Shown: piece by piece, positions 30,235-39,173 of the stretch
Position numbering within the stretch: position 1 is the first letter of the stretch
How the letters are laid out: each line of letters begins with the position of its first letter
Assembly (NCBI GenBank): GCA_021372865.1
Contig: JAJFTO010000019.1
Location: 211,268-275,267 of the forward strand
DNA: 64,000 nucleotides
Direction of reading: 5' to 3'
From: Porphyromonadaceae bacterium
GTDB lineage: Bacteria; Bacteroidota; Bacteroidia; Bacteroidales; Dysgonomonadaceae
Program-made: the position numbers and the translations under genes
Notes under the pieces: generated by a model
What the model saw: only the letters and a program-made list of their open reading frames with translations
Told to the model about the DNA's origin: nothing
Databases searched by the model: none

Positions 30235-32079
30235 TCACATCTCCAGTTGTTGAACCGCTTCCACCAAACGGATAAATTCGCGTCGGTAACCATGGGGATC
30301 GTTATCCAGTCCCTTAAGGGCCAGCTCGACCACATCCTCGTAAGTGCCGTCTCCTTTATAATCTGAATCACGCAGCAACTGCCCGAACATGGCGACAGCC
30401 ATCACAAAATTGAAGTCAGGTGATGCCATCCGATTCGTTTTCGAAGCAGGCACGGGCACCTCGAGCTTCCTGCTTATGTCTTCACCTGGCTTTTTATAGC
30501 GCAGCTTCACGGTTAACAACTCTTTGGTATTGCTGAATTTGGACGGTAAACGTTCGGTTTTCTGTTGCTGATATTTCAATGGATCCACTTTTCCAACAGG
30601 AATATCAACTCCCACTGGAACAATTTCATAAAGCGCCGTAACGGTATGTCCGGGTCCAAGCTCACCAGCATCCTTGGTGTCGTCGTTGAAATCTTCATCT
30701 TCCAGCAATCGCGATTCATAGCCAATCAAACGGTAGGCATTCACAAAATTTGGATTGAACTCCACCTGGAGCTTTACATCCTTGGCCACGACAGCCATCG
30801 TGCTGCCAAACTCGTTTACCAACACTTTATTGGCTTCCTGCAGGTTATCGATATAGGCATGATTTCCATTGCCCTTTTGTGCGAGCGTCTGTAGTTTGTT
30901 GTCCTTGTAATTTCCCATTCCATAACCCAGCACAGTCAGGTAAATGCCCGACTGACGCTTTTGCTCAATCAACGACTCGAGTCCTTCGGTTGAGGAAACA
31001 CCCACATTAAAATCGCCATCAGTACAAAGAATCACCCGGTTATTGCCTCCTTTCACCAGGTTCTTTTCAGCTATTTTATAGGCCAGCTGGATGCCGGCAC
31101 CACCCGCAGTGGTACCTCCGGCCTGGAGATTATCCAGCGCTTCCGTTATCTTTTGCTTGTCGGCGCCGCTTGTCGAAGGCAATACTTCACCCGCCGCACC
31201 GGCATAGGTGACGATTGCCACACGGTCTTTCGGTCGCAGGTTGTTCACCAGGAGCTTCATAGATGCTTTAACCAAAGGGAGCTTATTGGCATCCATCATT
31301 GACCCGGACACATCAATCAGGAAAACAAAATTTCCTGCCGGAAGCATTTCCGAAGGGATCTCCTTTGTCTTTATGCCAATGCGTACCAGTTGTGTATTCC
31401 GGTTCCAGGGGCATCCGGCGGTTTCGGCTACGATACTTACCGGTTGTCCATCCTTCGGCTGTGGATAATCGTAGTTAAAATAATTGATCATCTCCTCCAC
31501 CCGCACAGCATCTTTTTCTGGCATTTGTCCCTGGTTAATCATCCGGCGAATGTTACCGTAAGACGCCGCATCCACATCCAGCGAAAAGGTGGACAATGGA
31601 TTTTTATTTACTGAAAAAAAACGATTTTCTCTGAATGGTTCGTACTCCTCTGAATTTTGAGGTTGCATTGGCAGCCTGTGTGACCAATCATTTACTGTGA
31701 TTACCCGTTGAGTGGCGGCACCCACGACATTTGCCCGTTTCTGATTTCCAAAGGCCACCACTGTGACCTCCTCCATCAACCGAAGGTCGGGCTTCATATA
31801 GACATCAAGCTGTGCTTTGTTCACTTCGATTTCACGGGCCATATATCCGATAAACATAAAGACCAGTGTATCTCCAATCTTCGTTTTGATACGAAATTTT
31901 CCGTCTATATCGCTGACTGTTCCGTCGCGGGTAACTTTATTCATGATGGTCGCACCGATGATCGGCTGCTTCTCTTCATTAAATACCTTTCCGCTCACTT
32001 CAATCTGCTGTCCATAAACGGATACTGTCAGCAGCATCGTAATCAAAAATAGACAGACTCTTTGCATTGTTGTTTTCAT
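30235..32079 (-). CDS. VWA-domain protein with regulatory-like and SusC-type N-terminal segments
   Basis: 614 residues. A signal peptide (1-23) is followed by a CarboxypepD_reg-like domain (~27-96) and a stretch EEVTVVAFGNQKRANVVGA (103-121) that copies the SusC/RagA TonB-box/plug start. Then come a VWF-associated N-terminal region (NRFFSVNKNPLSTFSLDVDAASY) and a VWA domain with intact MIDAS D256-x-S258-x-S260. A C-terminal DUF3520-like part (to 614) completes it; the VWA region resembles YfbK. Function is unknown; MIDAS proteins bind protein partners through a metal. There is no beta-barrel, so it is not itself a transporter. The gene is divergent from the sigma factor gene. Confidence 0.88.
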   Translation of the reverse strand: MKTTMQRVCLFLITMLLTVSVYGQQIEVSGKVFNEEKQPIIGATIMNKVTRDGTVSDIDGKFRIKTKIGDTLVFMFIGYMAREIEVNKAQLDVYMKPDLRLMEEVTVVAFGNQKRANVVGAATQRVITVNDWSHRLPMQPQNSEEYEPFRENRFFSVNKNPLSTFSLDVDAASYGNIRRMINQGQMPEKDAVRVEEMINYFNYDYPQPKDGQPVSIVAETAGCPWNRNTQLVRIGIKTKEIPSEMLPAGNFVFLIDVSGSMMDANKLPLVKASMKLLVNNLRPKDRVAIVTYAGAAGEVLPSTSGADKQKITEALDNLQAGGTTAGGAGIQLAYKIAEKNLVKGGNNRVILCTDGDFNVGVSSTEGLESLIEQKRQSGIYLTVLGYGMGNYKDNKLQTLAQKGNGNHAYIDNLQEANKVLVNEFGSTMAVVAKDVKLQVEFNPNFVNAYRLIGYESRLLEDEDFNDDTKDAGELGPGHTVTALYEIVPVGVDIPVGKVDPLKYQQQKTERLPSKFSNTKELLTVKLRYKKPGEDISRKLEVPVPASKTNRMASPDFNFVMAVAMFGQLLRDSDYKGDGTYEDVVELALKGLDNDPHGYRREFIRLVEAVQQLEM

Positions 32080-32104
32080 ACGATTTATTTTTTATATTAT
32101 GATG

Positions 32105-32125
32105 TTTTGTATGATAGATACAAAA
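32105..32125. promoter_or_regulatory. Inverted repeat TTTTGTAT-N5-ATACAAAA in a divergent promoter region
   Basis: A perfect 8-bp inverted repeat sits 26 bp upstream of the VWA gene and about 98 bp before the sigma gene start. The place fits an operator shared by the two divergent transcripts. Confidence 0.45.
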
Positions 32126-32160
32126 ACAACCCAAATTCCATAAGCAAACGAATAATTTTT

Positions 32161-32168
32161 TAATTTTG
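32161..32168 (+). promoter_or_regulatory. -7 box (TAATTTTG) of the ECF sigma gene
   Basis: A perfect TAnnTTTG match 35 bp before the TTG start at 32203. No TTTG is seen at the -33 position. Confidence 0.5.
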
Positions 32169-32202
32169 TAAGACGAGATTACCAGTATATTCGCGCAACA
32201 GA

Positions 32203-32820
32203 TTGATTAACAAACCCGACATATCAAAATTATCGGATAACGCATTGTTTGAACTTTGTAAAAAGGAAAAACAGATGGTCTTCTTCGGCGAGTTATACCG
32301 GCGCTATATTCCAATGGTATACGGATTGTGTCTGAAATACCTTGCCAACAGGGCTGATGCAGAAGATGCAGTAATGGATTTGTTCGAAGAAGTTTCGCAA
32401 AAGATAAAACAATACGAGATACAAAATTTTCATACATGGCTCTATACCGTTGCCAAAAACCATTGCCTGCAGCGTATAAAAAAAGAAAACAAGACTTTCT
32501 TTGTTTTATGTGGAGAGGATATTATGGAAAACGGCAGTTTTTTTACTCTATTGGATAGCGGTCAATCTAACGAAGAAGAGGCATCGGCATTGATCGTTTG
32601 TATGAATGAGCTGAGTGTGGAACAACGGAAAAGTATCGAGTATTTTTACTATCAGGATAAATCATACGCTGACATTGTTTCTTTGACGGGGTTCACACTT
32701 GCAAAAGTAAAAAGTTACATTCAGAACGGGAAAAGGAATTTGAAAAATTGTGTCAGCCGGATATTGAAAACTCTACCTGACCGGGACGAATTACATCACG
32801 TATATGCACCGAAGCAATGA
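32203..32820 (+). CDS. ECF-type RNA polymerase sigma factor (sigma-70 family)
   Basis: The 205-residue protein has sigma region 2 (FGELYRRYIPMVYGLCLKYLANRADAEDAVMDLFEEV) and region 4 (LSVEQRKSIEYFYYQDKSYADIVSLTGFTLAKVKSYIQNGKRNLK). The start appears to be TTG 32203: the next in-frame ATG at 32274 would remove conserved region 2 residues, and the -7 box lies suitably upstream. It overlaps the next gene in the ATGA manner (4 nt), which points to a sigma/anti-sigma-like pair. Its targets are unknown; the divergent VWA-serpin operon is an obvious candidate. Confidence 0.88.
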   Translation: MINKPDISKLSDNALFELCKKEKQMVFFGELYRRYIPMVYGLCLKYLANRADAEDAVMDLFEEVSQKIKQYEIQNFHTWLYTVAKNHCLQRIKKENKTFFVLCGEDIMENGSFFTLLDSGQSNEEEASALIVCMNELSVEQRKSIEYFYYQDKSYADIVSLTGFTLAKVKSYIQNGKRNLKNCVSRILKTLPDRDELHHVYAPKQ

Positions 32821-33983
32821 ACAGGACAGAAGAGGAAAGCTTGAAAGAGTATATACAGGGACAAAGACACGGAAAGAAAGCCAACCGACTGGAACGTCAG
32901 ACGATGGACGATCCTTTCCTGCGTGACGCCATCGATGGTTATGATTCGGTGGAGGGTGATCACTCTTCTGTCATTGAAAAGCTGGAAAAAAGTGTTCAGC
33001 CAAACCAAAAACGGATTCACAAATCTCTCTGGATATGGGGTGCCGCAGCGGTGTTGATACTTCTTGTCGGGATTCCCCTTTTGCTGCTTTCCCCCGGAGC
33101 GAAAGAGGAAATTGTGGTTGCAACAACCGGAAATAATCCACAGGTGAAAGAGGTTACTCCTACTGCCGCACCAAAAGATCCGGGTGTCGTGGAGAAGAAT
33201 CCCGTACAACAGCCTCCCGTTGTTCTTCCGTCGGCCGCCAGGAAAGAAAGGATCGTTTCGGACGATACGGTCATGCAGATCATCGTGAACGAGAAAGTAC
33301 AGATGGCAGCAGTATCGCAGAATGTGACAGAGAAATCGATTCCCGAAGGTTTGAAGGAGACAGACATGGCATTGCTGGCGAGCGGACGTGTGGTGGACGA
33401 GACAGGTGAACCGATTATCGGAGCCACTATTCAATTGAGGAACAGCAATCTGGGTACAGTGTCTGATATGGACGGTAAATTCAACTTAAATATCCCTGCC
33501 AATGCAGATTCTACGCTGTTGGCTTCATTTATTGGAATGAAACCGCAGGAAATTCCGGTGAAGGAAAATATGGGTGATATTACACTGAAATCCGATGATA
33601 TGGCACTGAATGAAGTGATTGTTGTGGGTTTCGGAACTCAGAAAAAGAGCAGCGTAGTGGGTTCCGTTACAGGAATAGGTTCTACTGAGAAAACAGGTTC
33701 CCACGAAAATGTTGATTCCACGACAACAAATACAAACCGAGTTGTTTTCGACAAAGAAGAATTTATCGGTTATTTCAGGGAAAATTATGATGAAAAAATC
33801 TGCAAAGAACAACCTGTATCATTTATTGTAACGTTTTTCATTGACAGCGATGGACATCCGCTAAATGTGCAAATTAAAGAGAACTCCTGTCCTGCAATGG
33901 AGACTGAAATCAAAAGGTTGCTACTCGGTTCGCCGCCATGGTCGGAAGGAAACCGGAAAGTAACGTTGAAAATTGAATTGTAA
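32817..33983 (+). CDS. Membrane protein combining sigma-partner N-terminus, regulatory-like domain, SusC signature and TonB-like C-terminus
   Basis: 388 residues. A cytoplasmic N-terminus (1-70) with MDDPFLRDAIDGY resembles parts of Bacteroidota sigma-partner/TonB-type proteins. One membrane segment (71-92) and a Pro-rich linker (~108-140) follow. Then come a CarboxypepD_reg-like domain (188-258), a SusC/RagA-type stretch NEVIVVGFGTQKKSSVVGS (265-283), and a TonB C-terminal-like domain (310-388: VSFIVTFFIDSDGHPLNVQI, PPWSEGN). Coupled to the sigma gene by a 4-nt overlap, it is the anti-sigma candidate. Having both a TonB-box-like segment and a TonB-like domain in one chain is odd. Function is not known. 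Confidence 0.8.
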   Translation: MNRTEEESLKEYIQGQRHGKKANRLERQTMDDPFLRDAIDGYDSVEGDHSSVIEKLEKSVQPNQKRIHKSLWIWGAAAVLILLVGIPLLLLSPGAKEEIVVATTGNNPQVKEVTPTAAPKDPGVVEKNPVQQPPVVLPSAARKERIVSDDTVMQIIVNEKVQMAAVSQNVTEKSIPEGLKETDMALLASGRVVDETGEPIIGATIQLRNSNLGTVSDMDGKFNLNIPANADSTLLASFIGMKPQEIPVKENMGDITLKSDDMALNEVIVVGFGTQKKSSVVGSVTGIGSTEKTGSHENVDSTTTNTNRVVFDKEEFIGYFRENYDEKICKEQPVSFIVTFFIDSDGHPLNVQIKENSCPAMETEIKRLLLGSPPWSEGNRKVTLKIEL

Positions 33984-34639
33984 TGTCAAAAAATAAATTC
34001 TATACATCGCGTGAGGAGCGCATCAACTACCTGACTCACGGTTTTGGCGCGCTGATGAGCGTAGCAGCGACGGTGCTGCTGCTAAGCCGTGCGTTGGCGA
34101 CGGACAACGACACTGCCCTGCTGGGGTATGCTCTTTTTGGTTTCGGGATGATCGCATGCATGAGCTCATCCACAGTCTATCATTATGTGCAGGAGCCAAT
34201 GCTTAAGTCAAAGCTACGCCATTTCGACCACGCAAGCATCTACCTGCTCATTGCAGCCAGCTATTCCCCCTTCACGCTCATCCTGTTACGCGATATTCCT
34301 TTCTGGGGGTGGTTTATTTTTATGCTGGTCTGGTTCATCGCACTCGTCGGAATCATCATCAGCTTCCGCCCACTGAAGCGAAACAGCCATCTGAAGACTT
34401 CCTCATATGTTCTGATGGGACTGATTGTGCTGATCGCCTTTAAGCCATTGATTGGGGTTGCTCGGGCACAGGATACCATGGATACGGTAATCTGGCTGAT
34501 TGCAGGCGGAGTTTTCTATATTGCCGGTGCTGTAATCTATGCTACAGCCAGGCGGGAGTTTGTCCATGCCATTTTTCATATCTTCGTACTGCTGGGATTG
34601 GCATGCCATATCTACGCGGCATACCTGATTCCGTTATAA
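33983..34639 (+). CDS. Hemolysin III / PAQR family membrane protein
   Basis: The 218-residue protein has seven hydrophobic segments and the family motifs: REERINYLTHGFGALMS near the N-terminus, CMSSSTVYHYV with Ser/His, FDHASIYLLIAASYSPF, and HAIFHIFVLLGLACHIYA near the end. The conserved His residues probably bind zinc. The original hemolysin label reflects one Bacillus protein; the real role is unclear. The start ATG shares one base with the stop of the preceding gene, so it is translated from the same transcript as the sigma pair. Confidence 0.88.
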   Translation: MSKNKFYTSREERINYLTHGFGALMSVAATVLLLSRALATDNDTALLGYALFGFGMIACMSSSTVYHYVQEPMLKSKLRHFDHASIYLLIAASYSPFTLILLRDIPFWGWFIFMLVWFIALVGIIISFRPLKRNSHLKTSSYVLMGLIVLIAFKPLIGVARAQDTMDTVIWLIAGGVFYIAGAVIYATARREFVHAIFHIFVLLGLACHIYAAYLIPL

Positions 34640-34691
34640 AAAAAAAGATTAGAATACTGACAATTAAAATATTAAAAGAAAATAATAGACA

Positions 34692-35405
34692 ATGAGAAGT
34701 AAATCAATTACCATTGACAACTATTTAGACAACCATTTCATAGGTCGCAGTAACTGGCTTAGGGCTTCAGTGTTAGGTGCAAATGACGGAATAATTTCAA
34801 TTTCAAGTCTTGCCATTGGTGTGGCAGCTGCAAATTCAGAAAGAGCTCCTATCTTACTGGCGACTGTCGCCGGTTTGGTTGCCGGTGCAATTTCAATGGC
34901 TGCCGGTGAGTATGTATCAGTCAGTTCACAAACGGATATCGAAAAATCGGATATCGAAAGAGAGAGGCAGGAATTAGAAGCTATGCCCGATGTAGAATTG
35001 AAGATTTTATCGGAAATATATGAGCGCCGCGGCCTACAAAAAGAAACAGCCATGTTGGTTGCCAAAGAATTGACGGAAAAAGATGCGCTGAGCGCTCATG
35101 TGAGAGACGAACTGGGCATCAACGAAATGAGCCAGGCCAATCCTGTTCAGGCTGCCCTGGCTTCCTGTGCCTCTTTTCTCGTAGGAGGAATACTGCCTCT
35201 TATGGTTGTATTGTTTACCCCTATATCCAATATGGTCTACTCTCTGTACGCCTTTACAATTGTAGCGCTTGCCGTACTGGGAGCGGTATCTGCCAAAACA
35301 GGAGGTTCTCAGATCATGAAGGGTGTGTTCCGGATTGTGATATGGGGTACCGTGGCAATGGGATTATCTGCTCTTGTGGGCTATCTTTTTGGTGTAAATG
35401 TATAA
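34692..35405 (+). CDS. VIT1/CCC1 family iron/manganese transporter-like protein
   Basis: The 237-residue protein shows the VIT family pattern: NWLRASVLGANDGIISISSLAIGVAAA, AGAISMAAGEYVSVSSQTDIEKSDIERER, a cytoplasmic acidic helical stretch, and C-terminal membrane segments (about five in total). Family members move Fe2+ or Mn2+ out of the cytoplasm. It follows the hemolysin III gene by 52 bp on the same strand. Confidence 0.9.
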   Translation: MRSKSITIDNYLDNHFIGRSNWLRASVLGANDGIISISSLAIGVAAANSERAPILLATVAGLVAGAISMAAGEYVSVSSQTDIEKSDIERERQELEAMPDVELKILSEIYERRGLQKETAMLVAKELTEKDALSAHVRDELGINEMSQANPVQAALASCASFLVGGILPLMVVLFTPISNMVYSLYAFTIVALAVLGAVSAKTGGSQIMKGVFRIVIWGTVAMGLSALVGYLFGVNV

Positions 35406-35440
35406 TCTCCCAAACCGCTGTCAAATAACCTTTCACTACC

Positions 35441-35469
35441 CAAGCTGAAAGCTGATTCCTGAATCCACC
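35441..35469. repeat. Copy 2 (inverted) of the dispersed TCAGGAnTCAGC-type repeat
   Basis: The complement reads GGATTCAGGAATCAGCTTTCAGC. It lies between the convergent VIT and MFS genes, similar to 25727-25748. Confidence 0.5.
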
Positions 35470-35472
35470 TGA

Positions 35473-36855
35473 TTACTGTATATTCGGCAATTCCAACCCG
35501 TATCCTTTTCTTTTGTCCTCCGCTTTCAGCAGGAATGCAAAAATCAGAGCCAGCACGCCGAAGCTTGTAAAGATCAACATCGGCAGGGTGTAATCGTAGG
35601 TGTTAACGGTCAGCCCGTCGCGCACCGTTTGTCCCGTCACGCAGTACTTCTCCAACACCCAGCCAATCAGCAGAGGCACACCCATCAGTCCCCAGTTCTG
35701 TACCCAGAATATCAGCGAGTAGGCAGTCCCCAGTCGCTTCTCCGGTACAATCTTGGGCACTGAAGGCCACATAGCCGAAGGCACCAACGAGAAGGCAATA
35801 CCCAGGAATACGACGAGTACCATCGCAAAGATCCAGCTATGAAAAACCGGCACAGAAAAGAGCGCGTGTACGATAATCAAAAGGATGGCACCGATAATCA
35901 TGATGGTTGCCCCTTTTCCTTTTTTGTCGTAAATACCTCCGAAAAAGGGTGTCAGCAGAATATTTCCAAACGGCAACAACATCGGTATTAAACCGGCGAG
36001 GTCTTCTTTCACACCGAATTTATTCACCATCAGGTCCGTAGCATATTTCAAAAAGGGAAACACAGCCGAGTAGAAGAGTACACATAGAATGGCAATATAC
36101 CACCAGCCTCTATTACCCAGAATCTTGCCGATATCCGACAGTTTGAATTCATCTTCCGGATTCTTCTCATCCACTGTGAGGGCAGCTTCAGAAGCATCGA
36201 GTTTCCTGTCCATTACCACATAGACAAAGAAAGCGATCAGGCCAATACAGAGACCTATCAGCGCGATCAACAGCGGACGGGAGACATCGATCACACCCAT
36301 TGCTTTGGCTATTGGGACAGAAAAGCCCAACGCCAGCGCAGTACCTATCCTGGCCATGGCGACCTGCATACCCATGGCAGTAGCAAGTTCCTTGCCTTTG
36401 AACCATTTGACGATAATCTTTGAGACTGTGATGCCGGCAACCTCCACACCCACGGCAAAAGTAGCAAAGCCGATGCTGGCCCAGAATACCTGCGCATCGA
36501 GACCGAAAAGTGTCTGTCCCCGCAATGCTCCATCAGAGACGGCCCAGTACTTTATTGCGGCACCGACTACCATCACAGCGGCTGCACCTACCCCGGTGAT
36601 GCGCACACCCAGCTTGTCGAGGATGATCCCGCCGAAGATCAGCATCAACAGGAAAACATTAAACCAACCGTAAGAGCTTGTGAATGTGCCATATTCAGCA
36701 CGCGACCAACCCAGCTGACCTTCCAGTAATCCTGCCAGAGGGGCCATGATATCGGTTAAAAAATAGCCGCACATCATTGTAAACGAAACAATGAACAATG
36801 CAGACCAACGCGCCGCCGGAGAGTCTCTCAGCGTTTTCCTTATTGCTTCTGTCAT
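35473..36855 (-). CDS. MFS transporter next to histidine-degradation operon
   Basis: The 460-residue protein has 12 hydrophobic segments and MFS loop motifs (GGIILDKLGVRITG in loop 2-3, GGIYDKKGKGATI in loop 8-9). It lies 93 bp behind hutH on the same strand, with a TATCTTTG box of its own at 36895-36902. Transport of histidine, urocanate or another organic anion is possible from context but cannot be read from the sequence. Confidence 0.8.
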   Translation of the reverse strand: MTEAIRKTLRDSPAARWSALFIVSFTMMCGYFLTDIMAPLAGLLEGQLGWSRAEYGTFTSSYGWFNVFLLMLIFGGIILDKLGVRITGVGAAAVMVVGAAIKYWAVSDGALRGQTLFGLDAQVFWASIGFATFAVGVEVAGITVSKIIVKWFKGKELATAMGMQVAMARIGTALALGFSVPIAKAMGVIDVSRPLLIALIGLCIGLIAFFVYVVMDRKLDASEAALTVDEKNPEDEFKLSDIGKILGNRGWWYIAILCVLFYSAVFPFLKYATDLMVNKFGVKEDLAGLIPMLLPFGNILLTPFFGGIYDKKGKGATIMIIGAILLIIVHALFSVPVFHSWIFAMVLVVFLGIAFSLVPSAMWPSVPKIVPEKRLGTAYSLIFWVQNWGLMGVPLLIGWVLEKYCVTGQTVRDGLTVNTYDYTLPMLIFTSFGVLALIFAFLLKAEDKRKGYGLELPNIQ

Positions 36856-36894
36856 GAGAATATATTTAACTGTTATTGATTTATCTCAAAGTTG

Positions 36895-36902
36895 CAAAGA
36901 TA
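36895..36902 (-). promoter_or_regulatory. Putative -7 box (TATCTTTG) for the MFS transporter gene
   Basis: A TAnnTTTG match on the minus strand, 40 bp upstream of the start, in the 93-bp gap behind hutH. No -33 match. Confidence 0.4.
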
Positions 36903-36948
36903 AACAATCTGCACCATTTATTTAGAAAAAATTTTATTTTATCAGATG

Positions 36949-38448
36949 TCAGCGTGTATCGGTTTCCAGTCTGTTCAGGAATGCCACTGTTTTGCGGATC
37001 TCCTTGTACATGACGATGTCCTCGTCGATAAACGGGACCTCCTTACGATATTCCCTCACCATCTTTTCGATCAATGGAGATGAGCGCAGGGGGCGACGAA
37101 ACTCGAGTGCCTGCACCCCGTTCATCAGTTCTATGGAGAGGATGGTATCGAGGTTATCCATCACTTTAATCAACTTGATGGCCGCAGTGGCGCCCATGCT
37201 CACATGATCTTCCTGCCCGTTGGAAGAGACGATGGAATCACTGCTGGCGGCATAGCAGTACATCTTGTTCTGGCTCACCACCGAGGCTGCCACATACTGT
37301 GGAATCATAAAGCCTGAGTTTAGCCCGGGGTTGGCTACCAGAAACTCCGGCAGGCCCCGTTTGCCGAGTATCAGTTGTGCCGTACGCCTTTCTGAGATGT
37401 TGCCCAGCTCTGCCAGAGCAATAGCCAGGAAGTCGAAGGCAATGGCCAGGGGTTGTCCGTGGAAGTTGCCCCCTGAGATGATCATGTCGTCATCCGGGAA
37501 GATAGTGGGGTTGTCGGTCACCGAGTTGATCTCGGTCACTACCACCTGTCGTACATAGTCGATGGCATCCTTGGTGGCGCCATGTACCTGTGGCACACAA
37601 CGGAAAGAATAGGGATCCTGCAGATGCTCCTTCTTTCTGGATATCAGTTCGCTACCCTCCAGGATCCTGCGAATACTCCGGCTTGTCTCCAGCTGTCCCT
37701 GGTGAGGGCGTATCTGGTGTAACCGCTCGTCGAACGGCTCCAGGTGGCCATCATAGGCATCGAGTGAGAGTGCCGCAATCAGATCGGCCCGCTTTGAGAG
37801 ACGTTGTCCCTTCATGATGGCATAGACGCCGTGTGCCGACATGAACTGGGTGCCGTTGAGCAGTGCAAGCCCCTCCTTGCTTTTCAACTGGATGGGTTTC
37901 CATCCAAACTCATCCAGCACATCGCCGATATCGCGTTTCCTGCCTTTGTAAAACACGTCCCCCACCCCGATCAGCGGCAGGAAGAGATTGGCCAGCGGTG
38001 CCAGGTCGCCCGAGGCACCCAGCGATCCCTTGTCATAGACAATGGGCAGGATATCGTTGTTGAACAGATCAAGCATCCGCTGTACCGTCGCCACCTGCAC
38101 GCCGCTGTAGCCCAGCGAGAGGGCGTGGGCCTTGAGCAGAAACATCAGCTTGACGATGAGCGGTGCCACCTCCTCGCCCACGCTGCAGGCGTGTGACTTC
38201 ACCAGGTTCTCCTGCAGGGCGCTCAGATCTTCATTGGAGACCGTCCGTTCGCAAAGCGACCCAAAGCCGGTGGTGATGCCATAGAGTGGCTCCTGCTGTG
38301 TTTCCATCTTCCGGTCCAGGTAGTCGCGGCACTTCTGTATTCGCTCTCTGGCTTCGGGTGACAGCTCTACCCTGATGTTGTCGTTGATGATCCATTCCAG
38401 GTCTTCGATGGTCAGGTCACACTGACCGATATAGTATATGTTTTTCAT
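36949..38448 (-). CDS. hutH: Histidine ammonia-lyase
   Basis: The 499-residue protein has the MIO-forming Ala-Ser-Gly at residues 145-147 in GSLGASGDLAPLANL, YGITTGFGSLCER near 56, and GGNFHGQPLAIAFDF near 330. It removes ammonia from histidine to give urocanate, the first step of the pathway. It is the last hut enzyme gene of the leftward operon, after the cyclodeaminase gene (80 bp gap). Confidence 0.96.
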   Translation of the reverse strand: MKNIYYIGQCDLTIEDLEWIINDNIRVELSPEARERIQKCRDYLDRKMETQQEPLYGITTGFGSLCERTVSNEDLSALQENLVKSHACSVGEEVAPLIVKLMFLLKAHALSLGYSGVQVATVQRMLDLFNNDILPIVYDKGSLGASGDLAPLANLFLPLIGVGDVFYKGRKRDIGDVLDEFGWKPIQLKSKEGLALLNGTQFMSAHGVYAIMKGQRLSKRADLIAALSLDAYDGHLEPFDERLHQIRPHQGQLETSRSIRRILEGSELISRKKEHLQDPYSFRCVPQVHGATKDAIDYVRQVVVTEINSVTDNPTIFPDDDMIISGGNFHGQPLAIAFDFLAIALAELGNISERRTAQLILGKRGLPEFLVANPGLNSGFMIPQYVAASVVSQNKMYCYAASSDSIVSSNGQEDHVSMGATAAIKLIKVMDNLDTILSIELMNGVQALEFRRPLRSSPLIEKMVREYRKEVPFIDEDIVMYKEIRKTVAFLNRLETDTR

Positions 38449-38528
38449 TCAATTAAAATTATTTATTTAATCATGTTCTTGTGTGAAAATGATTATTACG
38501 TCCTTTTCATGCTTTGTATCTGTTTCGT

Positions 38529-39155
38529 TCAAAGAATTGTCTTCACCCATTGGATCGATTGGTTCTCCTTTTCCAGCGTTTCCTGTTCCATTCTGTCGCA
38601 TTTTGTAATCATTTCAGCAACAAATACCTTGTCATGGATGCCTCCCAGGTTTGTGCGAACATTCAGCAGTGCACCCATGATGGCCGTGCGGCAGGTCATC
38701 AGGCCGACCAGCCCGTCGGTCACCGCGTTCCGGTTTCCGGTCTCCAGTAATTCAATGATGGTGTCGAGCAGATTGTATGCCCGTTCCGCCACTTCCATCG
38801 GCACCAGAGAGGCTATTTTTGTGGCTTCCTCAATCTTCACGTCGCGCAGGGCGACCTCCGTTTCCGTTTCTTTCGGCTGACGGTATGCATCCATCACCAG
38901 TCGGTAAGCATCCGCATCGCGATCGATGTCGTTCACCAGATATGTCCTGTTTGCGGACATATCAGCGGCGATCTGTTTCATTCGTTCTTCCACGGCGGCA
39001 TATTTTTTCTTACCGATGGTCAGGTTGGCCACCATCTCTGCCAGTGCCGTAGCAATGGCGGCATTGAGTGCGGCGCTGCTCCCACCACCGGGCACTGCTT
39101 CGTTCGCAGCGGTTTTCTCAAGAAATTGTTTGAGTGTAAGGTCTTGTAGTTTCAT
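38529..39155 (-). CDS. Formiminotetrahydrofolate cyclodeaminase (FTCD_C family)
   Basis: The 208-residue, mostly helical protein contains AVPGGGSSAALNAAIATALAEMVANLTIGKKKYAAVEERM, the cyclodeaminase/cyclohydrolase family core. It would convert 5-formimino-tetrahydrofolate to methenyl-THF and ammonia. The formiminotransferase step is a separate gene here (41198-42094), whereas animals fuse the two. It lies between hutI and hutH. Confidence 0.9.
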   Translation of the reverse strand: MKLQDLTLKQFLEKTAANEAVPGGGSSAALNAAIATALAEMVANLTIGKKKYAAVEERMKQIAADMSANRTYLVNDIDRDADAYRLVMDAYRQPKETETEVALRDVKIEEATKIASLVPMEVAERAYNLLDTIIELLETGNRNAVTDGLVGLMTCRTAIMGALLNVRTNLGGIHDKVFVAEMITKCDRMEQETLEKENQSIQWVKTIL

Positions 39156-39173
39156 TGTTTAAATTTTATATAG

